A stretch of DNA of 64,000 bases, taken from contig CM053033.1 in the NCBI GenBank assembly GCA_028564925.1, forward strand, positions 88,326,257 to 88,390,256, written 5' to 3'. The position numbers were made by a program, and so were the translations under genes. Shown here piece by piece: positions 1 to 13,114 of this stretch. Each line of letters begins with the position of its first letter. Position 1 is the first letter of the stretch. The DNA is from Lithobates sylvaticus. Lineage: Eukaryota > Chordata > Amphibia > Anura > Ranidae. Below the pieces are notes generated by a model. It did not search any database, had not been told where the DNA came from, and saw only the letters and a list, made by a program, of their open reading frames with translations.

Positions 1-51
1 GGAGGATGAAAGATTCTCACATGTCCAAGATAGTAATTGTTCTTTCAACAG

Positions 52-344
52 GCTGTGAGCTGAGTGGACCTCCTTCTGGCACAAACTTCTTGCTGGCACT
101 GCTTTCTACTTGCTTTGGTCAGGAGGTTCTGGTGGCTGCAGATAAGGCCAACCCACTTCATGGACAGCTTCTGAAAATGGACTGTAACAGAGTCCTCTCC
201 AGTGACTGGGGCTTGGAAAGATGCTGCGTGCTCTTGTGCTCACTGCTGGTGGCCCGCACACCAGACTTAACAGGGGAGGACCCAGCACCTGGGAACAGCT
301 CACTTGCCCAGTCACTGCTGTCCCATCAGGCAGGATCTCTCTGA
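52..344 (+). CDS. possible terminal exon or fortuitous ORF, unrecognised
   Basis: An open frame follows a pyrimidine-rich stretch ending in AG at 50-51, which could serve as a splice acceptor, and runs to TGA at 342-344. The peptide is hydrophobic and Leu/Cys-rich, with a GPPSGTNFLLALL stretch followed by GQEVLVAAD. That faintly recalls the GPPG...EV region of D-glutamate cyclase-like (DUF4392) proteins, but the match is from memory and weak. No other exon of such a protein was seen. A minisatellite starts about 140 bases downstream. It may be chance. Confidence 0.15.
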
Positions 345-485
345 GCACAGGAAGCTGGGTGGAGCTGACATTTATATCCCCCGGGCGGATCCAGGAGCTC
401 AGAGGATTGTGGGGAGTTGAGTTAAAGGGACCTGCACCAGAATCTGGACAAAGGGGCATCCCACTACATTTATTAAAGAGTGTAG

Positions 486-716
486 AGGTCAGGAGTGCAT
501 ATTACACAGAGCACAGGGGGATAAAAGTGTGTAATGCACAGACAGCAGGGGTCAGGAGTGTGTACTGTATGGGTGTCAGGAGAGCATTACGCACAGAGTA
601 CTGTAGTCAGAAGTGTATAACACACATGGGGGTCAGGAGTAGGTAACACACAGAGTGCAGGGGTCAAGAGTGCATAAGACATAGAGAGCTGGGACCAGGA
701 GTGTGTAAGCACAAGG
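486..716. repeat. degenerate minisatellite, about 35-bp unit
   Basis: About six or seven imperfect units contain GTCAGGAGTG followed by a TA-rich and ACACAGAG segment. Units vary in length and some lose the ACACAG part. No function is visible. Overlapping short ORFs on both strands are by-products of the repeat. Confidence 0.7.
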
Positions 717-1029
717 TTAAAGACGTTCTCTAGTCTTTGGGTTCCCGGCGCCGGTATCTTAACTGTGGGCACTGGCCTGTGACAGCTTGCAGCTCCACAG
801 CCAGGTGCTCACTGCACAGGTGCAAGCCACACTGCGCATTGTGAATGGTCCTGCAGTCTTCTGAGACCTGTGATGTGTCCCAGGGAGGGGGGGGGACTTC
901 TGCTCTGATCACCTAGGCAGTCGGAGCAGAAGAGGTAGCGGATACCTGTCAAAATCTGGTAACTACTCCCCCCTCCCTAAAAATGCCATTCTTGAAAGAG
1001 GAGGGGGAGGACTTAAAACTAGTGGCGCC

Positions 1030-1283
1030 CCAAAATTAAAATTCTGGGCCGAAACCAAAAATTCAGGATGCACTGAAACCGAAATTGACAGTTTAAAAAA
1101 TATATATATATATAATCTTTTATGTATAATTGTATTGTATTCAACTTTTTAAGTAATATCATGAGTTTAAATGAATATCCCATTGTGGACAATCATTTTG
1201 GAACCTTTTTTTCTAGCGGCAAGATGCCGATAACCCTATTTTTGGCTGATAATTTCTGGTGGCCGATATATCAGTGCATCCCT
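1030..1283. mobile_element. hAT-like MITE remnant
   Basis: The right end GATATATCAGTGCATCCCTA and the internal GGCCGAAACCAAAAATTCAG are typical of a nonautonomous hAT family with 'GATGCACCGA' ends. A related copy lies at about 18590-18780 in the opposite orientation. The left end is degraded, so the start is approximate. A TA microsatellite sits inside it. Confidence 0.5.
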
Positions 1284-1888
1284 ACTTAAAACTTAACTTC
1301 CCCTTTTGGGTGGAGTTTCACTTGAAGGAGAGCGTAATGCACAGGTCAGTAGCCAGAGTGCAGTAAGAAAATGACTTCCCTTGCTCAAGGCAAAATCGAA
1401 CCTCCTCCATATAGCTCCCCCCCCCCCCCCCCCATCCTTTTACTTGTACAGATTCCAGATTCCCCCATTAACAGCTCCCTCCCAAGTGCAGCTCTGCCCC
1501 TCAGTACAGCTCTCCCACCTCAGTACAGCTCTACCCCCAGCACAACTCCCCCCCAGTAAAGCTTGGCTTCTCCATAAATGCACATACTAGACCAGGCAAT
1601 TCAGAGTAAGGTAAGTCCTCCATAGACTGGGACATGTGACTGGAGCCAGGGAGGAATAGCTTCCCTCAATCTGAACTAACAGGCTGCAGGAACGGCTCCT
1701 GCTTTGGATGCCGATCGCTGCCATCAGCACTAGCTTCTGCACTGTGCTATGGAAGCTCTGGAGGGTTCCCCCCCTTATCTATTACCTTGTCCGGTACTTA
1801 CTACATGCATTTAGAAAAATAAATTTACTGCCATATTATTGAATACAGAGCTGCATTAATTTGTGTCTTTGACATCTGCTGAAGTTCT

Positions 1889-2877
1889 TTAACCACTTGC
1901 CGACCGGCGCACGACAATATACGTCGACAGAATGGCACGTACAGGCAGGAGGGCGTATATATAAGTCCCTCCTTTAGCCTGTCCGTGCCATCGGGAGCGG
2001 CGCGCTCCCGTGCCGGTCGGGACCCCCGTGAGTCCGATCGCGGTCCCCGCGGACTCGATCGCCGCGGGGACCCCCGCGATCGTCTCACGGGAAGGCTGAA
2101 CGGGGAGATGCCGAGATAAACAGCATCTCCCCGTTCTGCCTAGCAACTAGTGACGCCGATCTCTGCTCCCTGTGATTGGAGCAGAGATCAGCATTCACTA
2201 GCTGACAGCCACGCCCCACCACAGTAAGAAACACACCCCTAGGCATACTTAACCCTTACACTGCCCCCTTGTGGTTAACCCCTTCACTGCCAGTGTCATT
2301 TATACAGGAATTAATGCATTTAAATAGCATTAATTGCTGTAAAAATGACAATGGTCCCAAAAAATGTGTCAAAAATGGCCGATGTGTCCGCCATAATGTC
2401 GCAGTCACAAAAAAAAAAAAAAAAATCGCAGATCTCCGCCATTACTAATAAAAAAAAAATTATTAATAAAAATGCTATAAAACTATCCCCTATCTTGAAA
2501 ACGCTATAACTTCTGCGCAAACCGATCAATAATCGCTTATTGCGATTTTTTTTTTTTACCAAAAATATGTAGAAGAATACGTATCGGCCTAAACTGAGGA
2601 AAAAAAAAATGTTTTTTTATATATTTTTGGGGGATATTTATTATAGCAAAAAGTAAAAAATAATGCATTTTTTTCAAAATTGTCGCTCTATTTTTGTTTA
2701 TAGCGCAAAAAAATAAAAACCGTAGGGGTGATCAAATACCACCAAAAGAAAGCTCTATTTGTGGGAAAAAAAGGACGTCAATTTTGTTTGGGAGCCACGT
2801 CGCACGACCGCGCAATTGTCAGTTAAAGCGACGCAGTGCCCTTTGGCTGCAAATTGGTCCGGTCTGAAAGTGGTTAA
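1889..2877. mobile_element. TTAA-flanked nonautonomous element (piggyBac-like), copy 1
   Basis: The element begins TTAACCACTT and ends AAGTGGTTAA, giving inverted ends at TTAA as expected for piggyBac-type elements. One half is CpG-rich (about 1900-2130, with CCGCGG and CGATCG palindromes). The other half is A/T-rich and includes the block at 2715-2860 with AAATACCACCAAAAGAAAGC and CAATTTTGTTTGGGAGCC. Related copies lie at 10180, 11897, 32918, 38580, 39722 and 40634. There is no transposase. The superfamily is inferred from the ends only. Confidence 0.65.
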
Positions 2878-4299
2878 AGCCAACCCTGGGCTGGGGTGGC
2901 TCCTTGCACTGCAAGGCCTAAATGCTTGCTACGTGTTGGGGTAGATGACAAAGCTGTATTATTTACCTTACCCCCACTTTAGCAGGCCCCAGTGCTCTGG
3001 ATCTCCTTCAGGTGCTCTGTGGACAGTCTTCTGTGGTGGGACTGTATACAATTCCTTGGTGTCATCCCCTTCAATGCAGAGCTAATAACTGCATAGTGTT
3101 TGTAGGAGGCAGGTGTGCGACCATGGTCAGAAGCTTCAGAAAGGAGGCTTCATGAGACCAGGCACTTGAGGGACCCCGCTGAAGAGAGGAATAAGGTGCA
3201 TTTACTCCTTATTCATTTACCCCTAGACAAAAACTAGTTCTTCCCCCATACACACTGCAAGGGTAGTTTTATTCTAGCGCCAGGAGTTTGGCTCTGATAA
3301 AAACATTGCTCCCCAGATACATAAGGCCCAGTATGTAAAGTATAGAAACAGGGATAGCCAACTATATGCCTATGACAGTGGCCTTCCTTTTTTTTGTCTT
3401 GCCCTGACAAAGTTTAGCTTGGTACTTACTAAGCATCTCTATCATTTCAGGTAATTGATGAAGCACAACAGCTTTTCATCTGCCAGTCACAATGGAAACA
3501 CTGCAGTCTTCAAGCTGCGCCCCGTCCCATCATCTTCCCATTGGTCTTATCTATATTGTCAGATGCTTGTGTCTGACTCCTGTCAGGTCATACAAGTAAA
3601 AATAATCTCCAGCCTAGCTCACGAAGGCCTTGACATAAAATAAATTTTATTGGTGTTGCTAAGGCACTTATTTTAAGTAAAGTAAATCAAAAAGACATTT
3701 CCATTAAAAAAATGAGATTTCTTTCCGCTGTTAGAAAGTTTGTGCATGAGGCAAAATGCTTCATAATATTTTACAGCAATCTATTTTTGACTCAATGGCC
3801 TTTACAAGGCAAGCATCAGCCGGAAAACCCCCTACAATAAGTCAGCAATCAATGTGAATTGTTCTGACTTCTCTGTGCTAAGGGCAGATGAAATCTGATT
3901 GCCTGTTATTGGAAAATGCACATGGGTGTTCTTTTGTAATAATTTATTAAATAGCACACTAGCCACCAGATATAATGATACTTATAGTTCTTGTATACTC
4001 TACATAGAACACTACTCATGAACGCTGAATGGGATGATCATACCATACCTACTGGACATGATAACACAGTTTTTACACTCTATGAATACAGCTCCTCAAC
4101 ATGGCCAAAGCACTGGAAATTACCATTATATATTTATTATGTACTCCACACAGGTACAAAACACTATGCTGCCATCACCAGACCACTGGGCATGATTATC
4201 ATACAGTTCTTTTATTCCCTATACACAAATACACATCGAAATCTAAATGAAAATAACTGAGTGTATGTCCGGCCAAACAAACACTCTCTCTTATATATC
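2878..4299. other. no gene seen
   Basis: This is AT-rich sequence with no convincing exon, RNA gene or complete transposon. Short open frames lack family resemblance. Confidence 0.5.
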
Positions 4300-5290
4300 A
4301 TTTCTTATTTGCGGTGTCCCTCACACCAGTCCAGTTTTTGACACAGCGGGAGAGGGATCTCCAAGTGGACCTGAGGACCGAATGAAAGTCCTGACCCTCT
4401 CGTACAAATCCTCCATCCGTAGTATATACCAAGAAACCGGCTACAAAATTGTAACCGGGTGGTATGGCACCCCGGCCTTGCTCCACTGTATTTATCCCTT
4501 GATATCTAAAACTTCTTGGCAGTTCAGCATGGGTGGGGTGACATGCTGCATGTATTCTGGTCATGGCCGATGTTACAGCCCTTTTGGAAACAGGTCCATA
4601 GTATAACACGGAATTTCACTGACCGAACCAGGCCATTTACACCAGCCTACTTCCTTTTCCATCATTCGACCATTGCCTTGAAATTGTATAAAAAAAATCA
4701 GTGGTGCGGCACTTCGTTAATGTGGCCTGCTCCTGCATCCCTATACATTAGAAATCACCCACACCACCATACCTTTCTCTCTGGTTTCATAGAATTGAAA
4801 ACATAGGCCTGACTAGTGTACTGAAAGGGACGGGGGAGGAGAAGGTTCAAAAATGTGGTTCAACTGGACTGCATAGTCCTACTCCACAGAATTACAGCAA
4901 ATCCTCTTGGGGAGGATTTTTTACAACTCTTTCATCCAGCTGGGAGGCATTGGAGGTTCCCAGGACCTAGATTTACCATCACCACATATGTACATTTCCG
5001 ACAGGAGTGGTGGATTCAAATGGCATAGTGTTGCCCCATGCATCCGCTTGGGGACAGAGAGGATGGACTAACCCCCCCCCCCCCCCCAAAAAAAAAAAAG
5101 TCTGTTTTGTCTCAAGGCAGCATTTATGTTATAGGTTTTCTTAGCGGGCTCTGGTTCAAATCTTTTGCATCATTGCAGCACTATGTTTCTTCTGACTGGT
5201 GTTCAACTTTTATGGACTATGTCCAAGATATATGCCTTAGGTCATTAACATGCACCCGATTTGCAATGTCATATCTACTTAGGCAGCCTT
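4300..5290 (+). pseudogene. old L1-type LINE, 3' end of ORF2
   Basis: Translated pieces around 4400-4800 read like the C-terminal part of vertebrate L1 ORF2. They include a TGWYGTPALLHCIYPL stretch, then HVFWSWPMLQPFWKQVHSI and FLFHHSTIALKLYKK. These match the region downstream of the reverse transcriptase. The reading shifts frame and carries stops, so it is a dead, 5'-truncated copy. The RT domain is absent. The 3' limit, near a C and A run at about 5072-5098 or slightly beyond, is uncertain. Confidence 0.65.
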
Positions 5291-5593
5291 GAATAATGTT
5301 TGTTTTTATTTTTTTTATTTTCTTTTGTGTTTGATTTTTGTATTTTCAGACTGCACATTGCCTGTCTTATTCTGTCTTTTTCTTGTAAAATTTGGAAAAC
5401 ATTTTTTCAATTCATACAGAATGATAATTAAAAAAAAGAGAGAGAGATTGGGGGTCTTAGATGCATGCCATAATGTGCCTAAAGGGCGGCATATAATATT
5501 TATTACATGTAATGCTAAAAAAACTGTCACAGACTAAACACTTACTAAAGCAAATGGTCAAAGATTGTTCTACAGGAGTGGTTGGAGACTGAA

Positions 5594-5809
5594 GCAGTGG
5601 CGGCTGGTGCTGTATATTGGGGGGGGGGGGGAGCAAACAAGACACCCTTCACCAATTAGAGCCTCGGGCTCTAATCTTGTGCTTCAAAAAAAATAATTAA
5701 AAACCCTATTGAAATCCATGCATCTGGGGCTCTGCATGTAGATTAGGGTCCGGCGCATGGATTGGGGGGGCGGCGCCCCTATGCCCCTAATGGATGGGCC
5801 GCCACTGCT
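5594..5809. mobile_element. hAT-like MITE
   Basis: Inverted ends are CAGTGGCGGC and GCCGCCACTG. The sequence ACTGAAG precedes the left end and recurs a few bases after the right end, which suggests a blurred target duplication. A G run lies at 5620-5632. No coding capacity. Confidence 0.6.
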
Positions 5810-6043
5810 GCACTGAAGCCATGCTGTAGGAGACAGTCAGAGACTAGGGACATATTACATGAAACTGCTAGAGATCACGGCTATTAAAGGCCCCTTTACA
5901 AATGAATACTCACACTACTGACTGCTGGGCCTGAGGGCTGCATTCAAATAACAAAGATCTGCAGGTTGGACACAAGGGCTCTACACCCTAACATGGCCAA
6001 CCATTCGACATGAACGTTATACAATTCTACTGCCCTTTATCAG

Positions 6044-6331
6044 CCTTTCTCAACCTTCTTAACATTGGGAACAGTTGAATAAATCTTCAGGTCTCAGGGA
6101 AGCCCTGACAGTAATCACCATATCTACAAATCATGGCACACTGGTGTGGTCAGTGGGAAGAATGCTGCTTACATTGGTGATCGTGGGAAGAATTCCCTCT
6201 TTACAGATGGCCAAAAAAGATTATTGTTGTCATTGGTTACTTAACTGAGAGGCTGTAATTGCTCATTTGTCAAGGAACCACTAGCAACCAGTGGAGGAAC
6301 CCTAGGATTTCAAGGAACCCTGGTTGAGTAA
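6044..6331. mobile_element. hAT-like MITE with CTCAACC ends
   Basis: The left end CCTTTCTCAACC and right end GGTTGAGTAAG are imperfect inverted repeats around a body with AGGAACC motifs, a familiar frog repeat type. It directly abuts the next MITE, whose target TAA overlaps its last bases. Superfamily assignment is from memory. Confidence 0.5.
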
Positions 6332-6690
6332 GCCCCCGTACACACGGTCAGAAATTCTGACGTAAAATGTCCGATCGGACTATAATGTCGGAGATCCTGC
6401 TCTCAAATTTTCCGACAACAAAATCCGATCAGACTTTTTCCGATCGTGTGTAGAGAATTCCGACGGACAAAGTGCCATGCATGCTCAGATCAAATTACGA
6501 GACCAAAGCTATTGGCTAATAGCCTCTACGTAGTTCTGTCGTACACAATGAACGTCACCACGTTCAGAATGATCGGATTTTCCGACAACTTTGTCCGACC
6601 GTGTGTATGCAACACCAGTGTCGGACAAAATCCGTCGGAAAAAATCTGACGGATTTTGTGGTCAGAATTTCCGACCGTGTGTACGGGGGC
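6332..6690. mobile_element. PIF/Harbinger-like MITE
   Basis: Inverted ends GCCCCCGTACACACGGTC and GACCGTGTGTACGGGGGC are perfect over 18 bp and flanked by TAA on both sides (6329-6331 and 6691-6693). A 3-bp TAA duplication is the PIF/Harbinger signature. Internal sequence repeats TCCGAC/GTCGGA words. No transposase. Confidence 0.75.
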
Positions 6691-6693
6691 TAA

Positions 6694-9600
6694 GTCTACA
6701 CGATATAATTGAACACCACACCTAATATGACGATACCACTGAATCACCCTACAATTCTGTTACACTATTATAGACATATAACCCCAAAACTGATCCCCAC
6801 AGATGTGATGAGACTACTGCCCATGAAAAAATACAATTCTGTTTTTCTATATTACACGACACAACTGCATACCGCTGTATGCATTAATGCTAGTCATGAA
6901 AACACATTCAATTATATCCCTCACACACCTATCCACACAGACAAATGACATGATTGATGAATACAATAGTACAATAAAATGTTCATTTCGAATTAACCAA
7001 TTATATGGGTAATACACTTCCAGCTCAGATAATAACACAGCATTGACTGAACAGTTAGTATTAAAAGCAACAAAGGACAATGAAAGGGTCAAAGACTTTT
7101 CAAACGCAAAGAGAGGCAATGAGCTTGTAAACCAAGGATACCTAAATCACCCTTTTGCCGTTTAACACAATGGTGGTAATATATTGATTTTTGCAGCTAG
7201 AGTATGTGTGGTTATTCTAGTTAGATGCCCCTTCCTCCAGGAATCCATTACTAATTGGATAAACATCACTTCATCTCTCCATTAAGAAGTAACACAGGCT
7301 ATGCGTGAACCCAGTTCCTGGATGTTGTAACACAATAGGACTTATTAATAATTTGGTATAAAAAGCACAGAGGTGCTGTTACCTTTAGTAACCAGATTTT
7401 ACCTGTCATCAGATAAGAGTAATCGCACCAATGAATGATGCATGCTGACTGCATAATATAGGGTGTTGCAGTTTGCCCTCTCTTTAGACTGATGGATAAT
7501 ATAGCTCAGCTTTCCCCAAACTGACATCTGTTTTGAGGGGGGCAACAATGAATATGAATTGCCCTCTATTTGTATGTTTCACGGGGTCTCCAGGACACTT
7601 CCCTGATGTAATTTGTATCTCCATTCAACCCTGCTGTGCCATAATGAATGTGTCACTCTCTTCCAGATGGATTCTGTGAGCCTGACACTACGGCTTTCTA
7701 ATGGTCATACAGCAAATTGGAGTAGAAAGAAGGCAAAATGTGATCAAGCTTGCCATAAACTACACATAACTAAACTATCACTTTTTGGTGGTGACGCCCC
7801 TCATTGTTGTCCTAGTGTGAAAGCTGAAATAAATTAGATGAGTATATTAGCTAATAGATAATTTACAGAAAGCGGTCCACCCAAGTGTTATGTAAAAGTG
7901 AAGAAAAAGCATAAATAACATGAATAAAATAAGTACTTTCCCTTTATTGTATTTTATAATGGAGATCTTGTAGGATTGTTAATGCAAATATCTGAAACCC
8001 ATTAAGACTTTGTTTATAACTACAAGCCTGCTTAGTATTTACTGATCAGCCCAGTGCAGCATCCTAATGCTCTTCACTGCCGCCTAAAACCGTCTATCCT
8101 GCTAAAGAATAACATGACAATTATTTTATTCACTGCTTGTGATAGAAATATTGTGGTCAGATGACCATGGTAAGCCATAACATGAAGCTAGCCTTTAGAA
8201 CGGTTCCACTATTCAGCGTATGGTAACCAGACCTCAATACCTTTGCAAATTATAAGGAGGGTCAGTGAGCAAAAAGTCAAAGTGCCTGGAAGAAGTGCCT
8301 AGGTTAATTTCTGCCAGAGATGGACCTTTTTCCCACCCATAATCCACCAAACAAGAAGTGTTTCTGGTGATCCTGCCATATTTTTTTCCATGGACACACT
8401 GGATGCCATCCCACATTTGCCTCCCTATGAGACCATTTTTGCTGCCCCCTTCCCCTTTTACTCCTAGGATAATGGCACAGCAAGCAATGATACTGTGGCC
8501 CAGTTGCCAGCATCCTAGCAACTAATGACACTGTAAAGCTGTGTGGTATTTTTTGCTAGGATGCTGGCAGTTGGGCTGCGCAGCATCATTGGTTGCAAGA
8601 ATGTAGGCATGCTGGGCCACCTAGCAACATTGGTTGTTATGGTGCAGGTGGTGTTAGCATCCTAGCAACAAGCTCATTAATGTGTATTACAGGGGATGTT
8701 ACTTAGCTGCAGTGAGGACAGAGAGTGGCATGGACACTCCAGTCTCAATGACACCCTCTAGCGAGTGCCACCTGAGGAAATTTTAGTTTTCCTCAATGAT
8801 GGCATGCCCCTATTGCCCCTGAGTTAAGGGACATAACTTTGGGTTACTGTGTTGGGCAGAACAGCAACAGCTTAACAAATATTTAAGCCAGACATGACAT
8901 GACAATCGCAACTTCTATTTTTAGCAGGACCAGGCGATGGTCTCATATTTTATGATTCAGCCCCAACCCTATTGGACACCTGCTTATCGGAGAGCAATCA
9001 ATCATGTAGCTTAGAGAACTTGTCCCAAATGCTATTTTCTATTGGATAAAAGCTTGTCAGCCTTTGTAGCAGCTCTCACCCCCCCCCCCCCTCCATCCTC
9101 TCGCTTAAACACAAAAATTCAAGCTAATTGTGGCACTCCTTGAAGGAAGCACCTGTAGCTTACTGAGCTATGCAAATATGCCTGACAGCCATTGGAAGCC
9201 CATGGCAAGCCATAGGCTCGATCGCCATGGTCTTTAAAATGGGATGGGTGTTTGGCAGGCTGTTCTGACATCTGGCACGGTTTGAGCTGCTGTACCTTTT
9301 TTTTCTTACCTTGATTATTACAGTCGGCCTCCTTCAGGGAGATTGTTCCAACAGAGGATGGATGCGGGACAAGCACAGGCAATGGATCAGACACTTATGG
9401 CCTTCTGGCTATCTATAGATGTGACATGCTTAATGACTATACTGGTAGAAAAATGCTTGGGGTTAAAATCACATGTCTGTAATGTGCGTGCGTGGAGAGG
9501 GGGGGTGGCGGCACAGCTTCCATCTTGTCTAGGCACCTATTCTGCTTTAATCTATCTCTGCTGCAGGATCTGCTGAATAAAGTATAATAAAGGGGAAAGT

Positions 9601-10179
9601 ACCAATATAACTCATTCAGTCTTTAAGAGATATAAGGCACAGGAAGATGACTCAACCTGTCATTGCCCAGCATAAATGGAATTACCACTTTTCCACTGCA
9701 TTGCATTATGTGAGGATTTTATATATTTTTTTTAAAGGCTGTCCTCTCTAGATCTGCTAAATAGTTAACGTGTAACTAAAGCCAAAACTTTTTTAACATT
9801 TGGATAGATTGGTGAGGGATTAGAACTCCTATCAGGTTTATATTGCTGTCCGTTCCCCCGCTAGGGAGATTCACCCGTTCTATTTGTCCTATTTACCATT
9901 ATCACCGAAAGCAAGTCAGTGAAAGCAAAAGATATCAAATCCTGGATTGTCACCGGTACAGGAATAGAGGGGAAATCTTCTTACCCTAGTGACACCCAGG
10001 GATTCCCTTACTTTGGAAGGATTTCCTCTCACTACCTGTTTTGGTTATGGGACAGAAAGTAAAGGAAGATCTCCCCAATGGGACGCAGATGGCAAAAAAA
10101 AAGAAAAAAATTTACAAGAATTATAACCCTCCCTTACTCTATCCAAAATAAAAATAAAGTTTAATTCTTTAATTCTACT
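6694..10179. other. no gene seen; scattered short repeats
   Basis: No host exon or complete element was recognised over about 3.5 kb. At 8505-8670 the word CATCCTAGCAAC occurs in direct and inverted orientation several times. C runs are present near 9080. The segment about 9760-10179 may be another degraded MITE, since TAACTAAAGCC near 9770 faces AAAGTTTAATTC near 10160, but the ends are not convincing. Confidence 0.45.
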
Positions 10180-10893
10180 TTAACCACTTTCAGACCGGAC
10201 CATTTTGCTGGCTTAAACCAGACCACTTTTTGCGATTCAGTACTGCGATGCTTTAACTGACAATTGCGCAGTGTGCGACGTGGCTCCCAAACAAAATTGA
10301 CGTCCTTTTTTTCCGCGATTATTGCTTGGTTTGCGTACAGCGTTTACAAAATAGGGGATAGTTTTATGGCATTTTTATTAATATTTTTTTTTTACTAGTA
10401 ATGGCGGCGATCAGCGATTTTTATTGTGACTACGACATTATGGCGGACACATCGGACATTTTGACACATTTTTAGGACCATTGTCATTTATACAGCAATC
10501 AGTGCTATACAAATGCACTGATTCCTGTGTAAATGACACTGGAAGTGAAGGGGTTAACCACTAGGTGGCAGTGTAGGGGTTAAATGTGTCCTAGGGGCGT
10601 GTTGCTAACTGTGGGGGGCATGGCTGTGTGAGACAGTCACTGATCTCTGCTCCAATCACAGGGAGCAGAGATCAGTGTCACTGTTGCTAGGCAGAATGGG
10701 GAGATTCATGTTTACTATAGCATCTCCCCGTTCTTCGGACTCGATCGCCGCGGGATACCCGCGATCGTCTCACGGGACCCGCAACCGGACTCACGGAGGT
10801 CCAGACCGGCAAATTTAAAGGGAAGTACGGGTACGCCCTTATGCCTGTCCGTGCCATTCTGCCATCGTCGTGCTCTGGTCGGGAAGCGGGTAA
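10180..10893. mobile_element. TTAA-flanked piggyBac-like element, copy 2 (inverted)
   Basis: It starts TTAACCACTTTCAGACCGGAC, the same end seen at the right side of copy 1, so it lies in the opposite orientation. It carries the shared GACAATTGCGCA and CAAACAAAATTGACGTCC blocks and the TTTATACAGC segment. The GC-rich half at 10735-10860 keeps CGATCGCCGCGG. Its far end (CGGGAAGCGGGTAA) is diverged. Confidence 0.6.
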
Positions 10894-11169
10894 GATACAG
10901 GTCCCAATAATGGCAGGACTGGTCTTCTCATAGGTGTACGTTTATCAAACGGAGATAATTTATCTAATTTCAGTTCTCAGAGAAATATCTTCTACTCTGG
11001 CACCCTGTTTATGAAGCGGAGAACATTTGTTCTCAAAAGGAGAAGAGAGGAGAAGTTTTTCCTCTGAGAACACCTTAGATCTGAGTAGAAGGGGGAGGGC
11101 TGCCTGTGATCTCCTGAGACACCTGTATGATTACAGAGCAGCTGAGTTTTAAAAGTGAAACCAAAGTTA

Positions 11170-11466
11170 GGCCCCTTTCACACATGCGGACCATATGTCC
11201 GTATTTCATCCATCCGTTTTCGGATGAAATATGGACATACATGCATGTCTATGGGATAGCGGGTGTCAGCGGATGAGCATCCGCTGACACTCGATATCGT
11301 CCGCCTCCGCTATGGTCCGATTCTGCAGACGGAGGAAAACCCTATTTTTCCATCCGTCTGCAGAGCGGATCGCATGAACACGGACAGACGGTCCGTGTTC
11401 ATCCGATCCCCCATAGAGGAGAGCAGAGATCTGACAGGGTGGTCCCTGCACAGTGTGAAAGGGGCC
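11170..11466. mobile_element. MITE with GGCCCCTTTCACAC ends
   Basis: The left end GGCCCCTTTCACAC is mirrored by GTGTGAAAGGGGCC. Flanks are TTA on the left and TTT on the right, suggesting a decayed 3-bp Harbinger-type duplication. The body contains nested palindromes such as GTCAGCGGATGAGCATCCGC. Confidence 0.6.
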
Positions 11467-11896
11467 TTTTTACACACATTTTGGCACATTCTTTAAATGT
11501 GTGTCTTGGCCCTTTTTTATTGCTAATTTTGGCATTATTTAAAATGCCGTATTTTTTTAACGTGCATCTGGCCATGGGTTTTTTTATTGTGTATTTTAGT
11601 ACTTTTTTAAACACACCTTTTGGCCCTTTAGTGCACATTTTGGCACAGGTTATTTAAACACGCATTTTGGTGTGGTTTGTAACACACATTTTGGTGCTTC
11701 TATTAGCATGTAGTTTGACACTTTTTTTAACGTACATTTAAATTTTCTTTTTATGCATATTTTTGCAAACAGCACATTTGCTAGCCACTTTTGGGGTGCT
11801 ATTAACAATTAATTGCACCGCAAGCATATCATGCAATTTGCATGTGTTTCCAGAATGCACACAAAAACGCAGATAAAAAATGAGCCAAAATACATG

Positions 11897-12686
11897 TTAA
11901 CCACTTCAATACAGTGCACTTTCACCCCCCCCCCCCCCCCCTTCCTGCCCAAGCCATTTTTCAGCTTTCAGCGCTGTCATACTTTAAATGACAATTGCGC
12001 TGAATTGATGAATTTTTTTAACAGTTTAGACCGATATGTATTCTACATATTTTTGGTAAAAAAAAAATCATCGCAATAAGTGTATATTGATTGGTTTGTG
12101 AAAAAGTTATAGCATCAACAAAATAGGGGATAGATTTATAGCATTTTTTTATTATTATTTTTTTTTTTTACTAGTAGTGGCGGCAGTCTGCGATTTTTTA
12201 TCGTGACTGCGATATTGCAGCGGACATATCGGACACTTTTGACACATTTTTGGGACCATTCACATTTATACAGCGATCCATGCTATAAAAATGCATTGAT
12301 TACTGTATACATGTGACTGGCAGGGAAGGGGTTAACGCTAGGGGGTGATCAAGGGGTTAATTATGTTTCCTAGGGAGTGATTCTAACTGTAGGGGGAGGG
12401 GACTCAAAAGGGGAGGAAACCGATCGGTGTTCCTCTGTATGGGAACACACCATCGGTCTCTACTCCTCTGACAGGACGTGGATCTGTGTGTTTACACACA
12501 CAGATCCACGGTCCTACTGTGTTACCGGGCAATCGCGGGTGCTCGGCGGACATCGCGGCTGCCGGGCACACGCATCGGGTCCCCAGTGACATGGCGGGTA
12601 CACGTGCGCGCCTTCTGGTGGGCCGGGAAGGCGAGGGCCATGCCGCCTGGCCGTCATATGACAGCCGGCGGTCGGCAAGCAGTTAA
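11897..12686. mobile_element. TTAA-flanked piggyBac-like element, copy 3
   Basis: TTAACCACTTC at the left faces GCAGTTAA at the right. It carries the family blocks (GACAATTGCGCT, ATATTTTTGGTAAAAA, GGCAGGGAAGGGGTTAAC) and, near the GC-rich end, two adjacent hairpins at about 12411-12465 and 12477-12510. The second has a 15-bp stem. It is inserted in CACATTTTGGCAC-type repeat sequence. Confidence 0.65.
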
Positions 12687-13075
12687 AAAAAGCACCAAAA
12701 TGCACATAAAAATTTGCTAAAATGCATTTTAAAAAAACAGCCAAAATGTGTGTTGAAAAAAGCAGCAAAAACTTTACCAAAATGTGCACAAAAAAGGCCC
12801 AAAAAGACAAATGGAGCATTGTGTATTTTTTCAATGCACATTTAGGCACTGTTAGTGTATTTGTCAAATGACAAAATGTGTGGCAAAATGCATGTCTACT
12901 AACTGCATTTAGGGTGCCATTAACAATGAATGGCACCTAAAAGCGCATTGCGTATTTTACAGCATTTTGGAATCGTGGCAAGAATTGCACAATTCTGCCA
13001 ACAATTCTGCATTGCTCAGATGTGAATGGGTCCTAAAATAAAATACATTATAAGTATACTGTGTGTGTATGTATG

Positions 13076-13077
<2 letters not shown>

Positions 13078-13110
<33 letters not shown>
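13078..13110. repeat. (TA)n microsatellite
   Basis: A run of alternating A and T about 32 bases long is followed by an A run and CACACATA. Confidence 0.9.
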
Positions 13111-13114
<4 letters not shown>

